A stretch of 64,000 nt of DNA. Source: JAGLCW01 sp964427915 (GTDB taxonomy: Bacteria; Caldisericota; Caldisericia; UBA6126). The stretch is from contig CAYRWA010000001.1 of NCBI GenBank assembly GCA_964427915.1, positions 1-64,000 of the forward strand, written 5' to 3'. Positions 58,366 to 64,000 of the stretch are shown here, piece by piece. The notes beneath the pieces were generated by a model, which had not been told where the DNA came from, searched no databases, and saw only the letters and a list, made by a program, of their open reading frames with translations. Numbering within the stretch: the first letter of the stretch is position 1; each line of letters begins with the position of its first letter. Position numbers and translations under genes: made by a program.

Positions 58366-60494
58366 AGAGAACCTCTCTTGTGGTATGGATTTTTCCTAAA
58401 AATTTTCTTGTCTTCAATCTTGGATACAGGATATGTAATACGGGAATGATACAGGGAATCCAATGTGAAGACAAACGACTCTTTTGCTTCGCGAAGGTCT
58501 GCAAAGGTCAATTGAGATTCTTCCAATTGACCATCTTGGATTTTCATATTGATAATATCGTCAACAACACCCTGAATCTTCTCGGTATCTTTATCAGACA
58601 TGGATCGTACAGCAGCTTCAATAGAATCAGCAAACAGTAGGATTGTTTCTTCTTTCGATACGGGTTTGGGTCCTGGATAGCGAAATCCCTTGTCATCCTG
58701 TAAGGTAGGATCTAAAGCCTGCGCTGCTTGAAACAAAAAGCTAATACGAGTGGTACCATGATGTGTTAGGATAAATCTTCGTATCCCCGGAGGAATTCGA
58801 TTTTTTTCTGCCAATTGTACACCGTTAAGAATATGCCCCTTAATGATGTCTACAGATTCATGTGGACTCAAATCATCCAATATGTTTTTCCCGCTACTGT
58901 TTTCAGTAAAATAAAAAGGAAACACAGTCTTTCCAATATCATGATAATAAGCCCCAACTCTAACAAGCATATCATCAGCTCCTATTTTTTTGGCTGCGTG
59001 AGATGCAATATTGGCTACCATAATAGAGTGTTGATAGCTACCGGGCGCGACTTCAAATAAGTATCGCAAAAGAGGTGAATTGGAATCGCCCAATTCAATC
59101 AGTCGCAAAGGAGTGATAAAAGCAAATAGTCGTTCTAATGCAAGAATGATTCCCAAGGTAAAAAGACCCGAAACAAATCCGTTGATAAACATAAGAAAGA
59201 TCGGGTGGTACAAAACATATTGAAGAGAGTATCCCGGAAATATGGAGAAAATAACAAATCCCAATAGGGCAAACAAAAACCCAGCGAAAAAACACTTCAA
59301 AATATAGTCAGCATAGGTTCTAAATACAGAAAACAACTGAATTGTAAACAAAGCTGACAAAAGATATAGTGAAGTATACACAATGTCCATACCAAAAAAT
59401 GGAAAGAACAAAACGGTAAGTACTGTAGTAATAAAGTAGCCAAAGGGTTTGTTAAAGAAGACAGTCATAATGATGGAAAACATAAACAAAGGAACAAGAC
59501 TTAGGTCGAGTGGGATAAGGAACCGTGAAATAAAAACAACAAAAATGATGGAAGCAAATAGAAGATTAAATTTCTTTAAGTGTGTAATCCATTCTTGTTT
59601 ATTGGATAAAAATAGATACAAAAACAAGAAAAAGAACAGTATAAAAGGATATACCAGTGCATGAACCCAAATCATCCATTGGGTAGTAGAATCAAAATAT
59701 CCAGCTGCCTTGAGGCGTTCAATGTCTTCTTGTGTAAGAATTTCCCCTTTTTCTACCAGCAACTCATTGATCCGTATGTTCTCCTGAACAGGTGCTATGC
59801 GTGCTTTTGCTTTTTCTCTTTCTAAGTTTGTTGTTTCTTCGTCAACGGTTAAGTTTGGTCGAAGCTCTTTTTGGGCAATATATATTATTGCTTGAACAGT
59901 TTCTTCTCGCCCATCTTTGTTATACGATAGTGCGATAAGCTCAATAGTTTCATACTTTTTTGCGATATTTTCTTTTCTTACACCTGCCTCAAGAAGTTCT
60001 AGGTTAATTTCTGCAGCAGCATCAAATATATATTTGAGAGTAGTACTTTCCGTTGTAAGAAGATATGTGGCTATGGTTGTATTTTCCTCTGAAAGACCTA
60101 GCAACGAAGAAATCTCTTCAATTTTCTCGGAATCTTTTTTTAATCGATTGTTCCGTTCGTCAAGGATTTGACGATAGATATAATAAATATGGTCTTTGGT
60201 TTCTTCTGCAATTGTATGATTCTGCGTTAAGCGGATTTCTACATCGGAAGCAGCTTCATTTCGCAATTGCTCCGTTTTAACCTTGTTGAAATAAGGCATC
60301 ACAGATCTTTTCGCATGCAAATCCCTAGAAGCTACATCTCCAATAGAAAAGGTGGATCGATTTTGATAATCATAGGAAAAAATGAGAGTTGCAATGCATA
60401 GGAAAGATAAGAAGACAATACTAACCCTAAAAACATTAAACAACTTTAGGAAATTGGGAAGGGCTCTGTCACCAGAGCCCAATATACTGTTCAC
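58362..60494 (-). CDS. 7TM-HD family phosphohydrolase (PgpH/YqfF-like)
   Basis: 710 residues. One N-terminal membrane segment (about 24-45), a large extracytoplasmic 7TMR-HDED domain (about 46-270), seven closely spaced membrane segments (about 280-470) and a C-terminal HD domain with LFEVAPGSYQHSIMVANIA and GAYYHDIGKT (His-Asp). In Listeria this family (PgpH) hydrolyses c-di-AMP in response to signals sensed outside. A c-di-AMP phosphodiesterase role is therefore likely. The start appears to be GTG at 60494, with a poor ribosome site 11 bp after rpsU. A strong hairpin occupies codons 5-11. Confidence 0.88.
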   Translation of the reverse strand: MNSILGSGDRALPNFLKLFNVFRVSIVFLSFLCIATLIFSYDYQNRSTFSIGDVASRDLHAKRSVMPYFNKVKTEQLRNEAASDVEIRLTQNHTIAEETKDHIYYIYRQILDERNNRLKKDSEKIEEISSLLGLSEENTTIATYLLTTESTTLKYIFDAAAEINLELLEAGVRKENIAKKYETIELIALSYNKDGREETVQAIIYIAQKELRPNLTVDEETTNLEREKAKARIAPVQENIRINELLVEKGEILTQEDIERLKAAGYFDSTTQWMIWVHALVYPFILFFFLFLYLFLSNKQEWITHLKKFNLLFASIIFVVFISRFLIPLDLSLVPLFMFSIIMTVFFNKPFGYFITTVLTVLFFPFFGMDIVYTSLYLLSALFTIQLFSVFRTYADYILKCFFAGFLFALLGFVIFSIFPGYSLQYVLYHPIFLMFINGFVSGLFTLGIILALERLFAFITPLRLIELGDSNSPLLRYLFEVAPGSYQHSIMVANIASHAAKKIGADDMLVRVGAYYHDIGKTVFPFYFTENSSGKNILDDLSPHESVDIIKGHILNGVQLAEKNRIPPGIRRFILTHHGTTRISFLFQAAQALDPTLQDDKGFRYPGPKPVSKEETILLFADSIEAAVRSMSDKDTEKIQGVVDDIINMKIQDGQLEESQLTFADLREAKESFVFTLDSLYHSRITYPVSKIEDKKIFRKNPYHKRGSL
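60462..60481 (-). other. Hairpin at the rpsU / HD-hydrolase junction
   Basis: GGGCTCTG and CAGAGCCC separated by 4 nt form an 8-bp GC-rich stem just inside the predicted 5' end of the HD hydrolase gene, 25 bp after rpsU. No T-run follows, so it is not a standard terminator. It may stabilise the rpsU message or dampen translation downstream. Confidence 0.4.
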
Positions 60495-60505
60495 GGCTTA
60501 ACTAA

Positions 60506-60688
60506 TTACTTTACCTTGCGACGGCGCTTCTTGGCAGAAGCAATTTGTTTACGGCGCATGACGCTAGGTGGGTAAAAATACTGATGTTTCTTAATATCAG
60601 ATATAATGCCCTGTCTAGCACAATCTTGCTTAAAACGGTTCAGTAAAGAATCGAAACTTTCATTGTCTCTTCTCTGTGCTTGAGCCAT
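60506..60688 (-). CDS. rpsU: 30S ribosomal protein S21
   Basis: 60 residues. SFDSLLNRFKQDCARQGIISDIKKHQYF and a basic C-terminus SAKKRRRKVK are typical of S21, including the Pro-Pro-Ser-x-x-Arg stretch. The order mtaB-rpsU-HD hydrolase-ybeY, without yqeY or phoH, is a shortened version of the Firmicutes cluster. AAAGGGTGATG lies upstream. Confidence 0.95.
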   Translation of the reverse strand: MAQAQRRDNESFDSLLNRFKQDCARQGIISDIKKHQYFYPPSVMRRKQIASAKKRRRKVK

Positions 60689-60699
60689 CTATTAAATCA

Positions 60700-61953
60700 T
60701 CACCCTTTCAACTTTGCATACAAACAACTTACATCAACTTTTGTAACATTTACATCGTATAAATGCCCTACTATAGCAGTACAGTCGAGATCCTGCAATC
60801 GAACCCGAATGTAATTGCGTGTGAGCCCTGTATTATTACTCTCTAAAAGAATTTTTACAGAAGCTCCTATATAGTGTTCGTGCATATTATACCGAATCGT
60901 ATTTTCAATTGCAAGCAAACGATCTCTTCTCTCTTTTTTGATTGCATACGGAATTTGATTTGGATCTCTTCCAGCAGAAGTTCCCGATCGAACAGAATAA
61001 GGAAATACATGCACTTTTGAAAACTGGAGCTTTTGTACCCAAAGAAGGGTATCGGCAAACTCCTCTTCCGTTTCTCCTGGATACCCCACAATGATATCGG
61101 TGGAAACTTGAAAATTTGGAATATGGGTTCGAAGCATTTCTATTGTTTGATGAAATTCTTCTATGGTGTAGTGACGATTCATTCTTTTTAATACAGAGTT
61201 GCTGCCTGATTGAAGGGAAATATGCATATGATTGCACAAAACAGGGTACTTGTCTACCAACTCCCAAAACTTATGTGTTACAAAACGCATGCCTATAGAA
61301 GAAATACGAATTCTGTACAAATCGTTAGAAAATGTTTTGCATATATCTTCTAGTAATTCATACAACTGTATCGCCTCGTCACTTGGGTCTTGATACAACC
61401 CAACTTGAGTTCCAGTCAATACCAGCTCCTTATAGCCTGATGAAAGTAGAGATGCAATTTCCCTAAAAATATCTTTTTTTGTTCTTGAAACCATGGGTCC
61501 TCTTACATAGGGAACAATGCAGTAGGAACAGTATTGATTGCAACCAGATTGAATTTTCACAAAAGCTCTGGTTCTTTCTCCAAAATCTTGTAGCTGCCTA
61601 GCGGTTGAATTAATGATAGAAGAATATCCATGAAAAGAAGTCTGTAAAGTAGCTATTACATCCTCGAAGGGACCGTAAAAAATATCGTTCCTTACAGCGT
61701 ACTTTTTGATAGAAGGTCCAACACAACCAGTAATATAAAGTTCCAAGCGGAGATTTCTATGCACTTTATGTAAAAAGGAAATACACTCTCTTTCAGCCTT
61801 TTCTGTAACAACACAGCCATTTACAATAACAATGTCCGCTTCGTCGATAGAAGATGCGATACCATACACATTGTGCAATGACTGCAAAATCATCTGTGAA
61901 TTGTACTGATTCACTTTGCATCCATAAGTTTTCACAAATACATTCTTCAACAT
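60700..61953 (-). CDS. mtaB: tRNA t6A37 methylthiotransferase
   Basis: 417 residues. The N-terminal MTTase domain has TYGCKVNQYNSQ, VNGCVVTEKAE and TGCVGP. The radical-SAM cysteines are in CNQYCSYCIVPYVRGP, and a C-terminal TRAM-like part follows (VKILLESNNTGLTRNYIRVRL). It adds a methylthio group to t6A at position 37 of certain tRNAs. The start lies inside the end of rsmE by 7 bp, in the usual rsmE-mtaB order. Confidence 0.92.
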   Translation of the reverse strand: MLKNVFVKTYGCKVNQYNSQMILQSLHNVYGIASSIDEADIVIVNGCVVTEKAERECISFLHKVHRNLRLELYITGCVGPSIKKYAVRNDIFYGPFEDVIATLQTSFHGYSSIINSTARQLQDFGERTRAFVKIQSGCNQYCSYCIVPYVRGPMVSRTKKDIFREIASLLSSGYKELVLTGTQVGLYQDPSDEAIQLYELLEDICKTFSNDLYRIRISSIGMRFVTHKFWELVDKYPVLCNHMHISLQSGSNSVLKRMNRHYTIEEFHQTIEMLRTHIPNFQVSTDIIVGYPGETEEEFADTLLWVQKLQFSKVHVFPYSVRSGTSAGRDPNQIPYAIKKERRDRLLAIENTIRYNMHEHYIGASVKILLESNNTGLTRNYIRVRLQDLDCTAIVGHLYDVNVTKVDVSCLYAKLKG

Positions 61954-62702
61954 CGAAATTCCAAAATGTATCGGACCAATCCTGCCATAAAGAACCCGGC
62001 TGTTTCAGTCCGCAAAATGGTATCGCCAAGAGTAACTTGTTGGAAACCTTTCGCATCCAGAGTGTGGATTTCTTCTTCCGTGATGCCTCCTTCAGGACCG
62101 ACACATAACCATATATTTGCAGGGGATGCCTCTTTTTGTAGTTTTGTAGGAAGAATATGGAACAAACTAGCTTCTTTTTCTGCTTCATAAGCAACTACCA
62201 CTATGTCTCCTGCAACGTTGTTGATGGTTTGGATATACTCATGAAAAGGTTCTACATCAAAAACGTGAGGAATTCTAGTAGCACCGCATTGTTTGGTTGC
62301 TGCGCAAGCGATACGATTCCATCGCTGTGTTTTTTCTTTTAATTGCTCTTTCGAAAGAGAGGAATACGACCTTTTCATAAGCAGTGGGTGGAAAAAATGA
62401 ATGCCAACTTCCGTTCCTTTTTCAACAATATCATCCATTTTTTTTATTTTTGGGAGGCCTTGTAAAAGGTGGATAGAATACGAAGGCTGATTTCTGGGAA
62501 TTCTTTTTTGAATGGAAATCAAAGCTGAATCATGCAAAATTTCTTGAATACAACCCTCTGCCATTCCACTAGAGGAAACTAGCTGTATCGTATCCCCCAC
62601 AGCAAAGCGAACTACATGTACCAAATGATGAAATTCTTCCCCCACTAGCTTCACAGAAGAAGACTGGGCTGGTATTGTTCGGACATAAAAACGTCGCGTC
62701 AT
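61947..62702 (-). CDS. rsmE: 16S rRNA (uracil-N3)-methyltransferase
   Basis: 251 residues. It methylates U1498 of 16S rRNA. The SPOUT-fold knot region shows LCVGPEGGITEEEI and LGDTILRTETA, and RWNRIACAATKQCGATRIP lies in the middle. The N-terminal PUA-like part begins RRFYVRTI. It overlaps the CofE-like gene by ATGA. prmA, often before rsmE, is absent here. Confidence 0.93.
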   Translation of the reverse strand: MTRRFYVRTIPAQSSSVKLVGEEFHHLVHVVRFAVGDTIQLVSSSGMAEGCIQEILHDSALISIQKRIPRNQPSYSIHLLQGLPKIKKMDDIVEKGTEVGIHFFHPLLMKRSYSSLSKEQLKEKTQRWNRIACAATKQCGATRIPHVFDVEPFHEYIQTINNVAGDIVVVAYEAEKEASLFHILPTKLQKEASPANIWLCVGPEGGITEEEIHTLDAKGFQQVTLGDTILRTETAGFFMAGLVRYILEFRC

Positions 62703-63505
62703 ATAGACAAAAAGTGAGGTAAATTCGAATTATCGTTCTCTGGCCCCCAGCTTGACAACGAACCAAAAATCAAACATTCGTCAGGATCCATGAGAAGTTT
62801 TCTAGTTAATTCAAAAGCAGGAGTGTCTGAAAATTGAATAGAAAGTCCTTTGATGAGAACAAAAGGTCGTCGTTCAATCGTTTCACCCATTACCAAATTA
62901 GCTGCAGAAGCTAGGTTGTCAGCTAAGTTAAGGCGTGTAACATGCATGGTTTTACCAAACAAGTCCTTGTCTCCTCTTCGATCAATGATTCCATCAAAAC
63001 CTGCCACTGCTATGGCAACTCCATACGTTCCTACGCGCAGAGGGGCAATTTGGGAATCAGAAATAATGACTCCAACCGATATATTGTATGTTCGCTTTAT
63101 ATAATCATGAAGCCTTTGAGCTGTAGAAGAAGGATTTTTTGGCCAAAGCACAGCGTGATTTTTGGGTACATTGGATTGATCGACTCCAGCAAAGGGGGTA
63201 ACAATACCATTTTTCATGGTTGTAATAACGCCCGGAACACCTCCTAGTATTTCGTCAGCTTCCTGTAAAATTGCCTGGCAGAAAAAAGGATTCATCCGAA
63301 ACTCTGTTGCCAAAGCCCACGCTTCTTCTGTAATAGTCAAATCTTGTAAAAAAATAACTCGACCTTCAGAAATAGAAACCACCTTTGAAGCTATCACAAT
63401 AATATCACCCTCTTCAAGGTCATTTCCTAAAACATCGTGAAGAAGTAGCTCCAATGGGAATGGCTCTGTAAAAATCTTGGTTTGGTATGGAATTACTATC
63501 AACAT
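62699..63505 (-). CDS. CofE-like (F420-0:glutamate ligase family) protein
   Basis: 268 residues resembling the CofE/FbiB-N family, which adds glutamate to coenzyme F420-0. EGDIIVIASKVVSISEGRV, the ISDSQIAPLRVGTYGVAIAVAGFDG block and DNLASAANLVMGE match the family. No other F420 gene is in the window, and many non-F420 bacteria carry such homologues with unknown substrates, so the specific name should not be copied. GGAGTAA is close to the ATG (3-nt gap). It starts the long minus-strand run and is divergent from etfB. Confidence 0.75.
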   Translation of the reverse strand: MLIVIPYQTKIFTEPFPLELLLHDVLGNDLEEGDIIVIASKVVSISEGRVIFLQDLTITEEAWALATEFRMNPFFCQAILQEADEILGGVPGVITTMKNGIVTPFAGVDQSNVPKNHAVLWPKNPSSTAQRLHDYIKRTYNISVGVIISDSQIAPLRVGTYGVAIAVAGFDGIIDRRGDKDLFGKTMHVTRLNLADNLASAANLVMGETIERRPFVLIKGLSIQFSDTPAFELTRKLLMDPDECLIFGSLSSWGPENDNSNLPHFLSI

Positions 63506-63571
63506 TTACTCCTTTAGACAAATTGTTCTTTCATTATAATAGATTTGAAACATTATAAGGAGTAACAAAAC

Positions 63572-64000
63572 ATGAAGATACTTGTTTTAGTAAAACAGAT
63601 ACCGGATCTAGAGAACAAAGTTAAGGTTTCGATTGACCAGAAGAATTTCAGCATGAAACGCGGAGGCATCCCATCTATTATGAATCCAGCGGATAAAAAT
63701 GCCCTGGAAGCCGCTTTAAAAATCAAAGATGCTCATCCATCAACTACTGTTCATGTCATAAGTATGGGACCAAAACAAGCCACAGAAGTACTTAAAGAAG
63801 CATATTCGATGGGGGCTGACACGGGTATGCTGTTATCGGATCCTCTATATGCAGGCTCTGACACATTAGCAACTTCTTTGATTCTCACTAAGGCTATTGA
63901 GAGTATCGGAGAGTACACTCTTATTTTTTGCGGGAAACAAGCCCTTGACGGAGATACAGGGCAGGTTGGACCCGGTATTGCGTCTAGGCTTTCAATTCCG
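63572..64000 (+). CDS. etfB: Electron transfer flavoprotein beta subunit, 3' end cut by window
   Basis: Open to the window edge: 143 codons without a stop. It begins MKILVLVKQIPDLENKVKV and contains MNPADKNALEAALKIK and FCGKQALDGDTGQVGPG, the diagnostic EtfB stretches around the AMP/FAD site. With an alpha subunit, presumably just beyond the edge, it carries electrons between acyl-CoA or other dehydrogenases and a membrane or ferredoxin partner. Whether it is a bifurcating type cannot be decided from this half. AAGGAGT lies 7 nt before the ATG, and TATAAT at 63535-63540 is a likely -10. Confidence 0.92.
   Translation, partial: MKILVLVKQIPDLENKVKVSIDQKNFSMKRGGIPSIMNPADKNALEAALKIKDAHPSTTVHVISMGPKQATEVLKEAYSMGADTGMLLSDPLYAGSDTLATSLILTKAIESIGEYTLIFCGKQALDGDTGQVGPGIASRLSIP

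Noticed and set aside
1..64000. tRNA genes, CRISPR arrays, insertion sequences, prophage or defence modules
   Set aside because: No cloverleaf, regularly spaced repeat, transposase, integrase or known defence motif was recognised in any intergenic region or ORF.

Overview
The window is 64 kb of AT-rich, densely packed bacterial chromosome. It holds about 55 ordinary protein genes, several very short candidate ORFs, and no tRNA, rRNA, CRISPR array, transposase or phage gene that I could recognise. Several neighbourhoods match gene orders known from Firmicutes: rplS-lepB-rnhB-yraN, and rsmE-mtaB-rpsU-HD hydrolase-ybeY. Three secreted proteins carry copper-amine-oxidase-type 'stalk' domains, which are common in Firmicutes and some deep-branching thermophilic or anaerobic phyla. 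The metabolic genes suggest an anaerobe living on amino acids or peptides. They include two glutamate dehydrogenases, a proline/sarcosine-dehydrogenase-like complex, a NADH/ferredoxin-type flavin and Fe-S complex, and an electron-transfer flavoprotein. I cannot fix the phylum from sequence alone.

Layout. (1) 0.1-6.7 kb, minus strand: NuoE-like, NuoF-like, a GltD/ferredoxin/NuoG-like fusion and a small membrane protein. They lie behind a good promoter and a candidate 15-codon leader ORF. (2) 6.8-17.3 kb, plus: glutamate dehydrogenase 1, two paralogous PEP-synthase-like ATP-grasp proteins (one with receiver domains), glutamate dehydrogenase 2, then a class V aminotransferase and a short SerA. 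(3) 17.3-29.6 kb: housekeeping genes comM, rsmG, secD, secF, pcrA, an S1-domain protein, a stalk lipoprotein, recG and murI. (4) 29.6-32.9 kb, minus: a five-gene flavoprotein/Fe-S dehydrogenase cluster resembling dye-linked L-proline dehydrogenase or HcnABC-type enzymes, running on into murI-recG. (5) 33.0-43.0 kb, plus: a seven-gene, mostly overlapping operon with an FHA membrane protein, a secreted propeller/stalk protein, an inositol-monophosphatase-like enzyme, a heparinase-like lyase and nadA-nadB-nadC. (6) 43.0-45.1 kb, minus: a two-gene ABC-2 exporter preceded by a 420-bp leader with three short ORFs and competing hairpins, including an intrinsic terminator. (7) 45.2-50.2 kb: lipB-lipA facing yraN-NERD-rnhB-lepB-rplS, then a crotonase-like protein. 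(8) 50.2-63.5 kb, minus: a long housekeeping run from a CofE-like protein through rsmE, mtaB, rpsU, the HD hydrolase, ybeY, a CBS protein, tpiA, rsmI, metG, tatD and a Nif3-like protein to a secreted PQQ-propeller/stalk protein. (9) 63.6 kb to the edge: etfB, cut by the window.

The most interesting points are these: the attenuator-like leader of the ABC exporter; the twin PEP-synthase-like proteins that have the nucleotide-binding domain but lack the phosphohistidine and PEP domains, sandwiched between two glutamate dehydrogenases; the NuoG/GltD fusion that lacks a Cys/Sec at the formate-dehydrogenase active-site position; and the linkage of a possibly leaderless FHA gene to surface proteins and NAD synthesis. 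All functional statements come from motifs read by eye; no database search was run.
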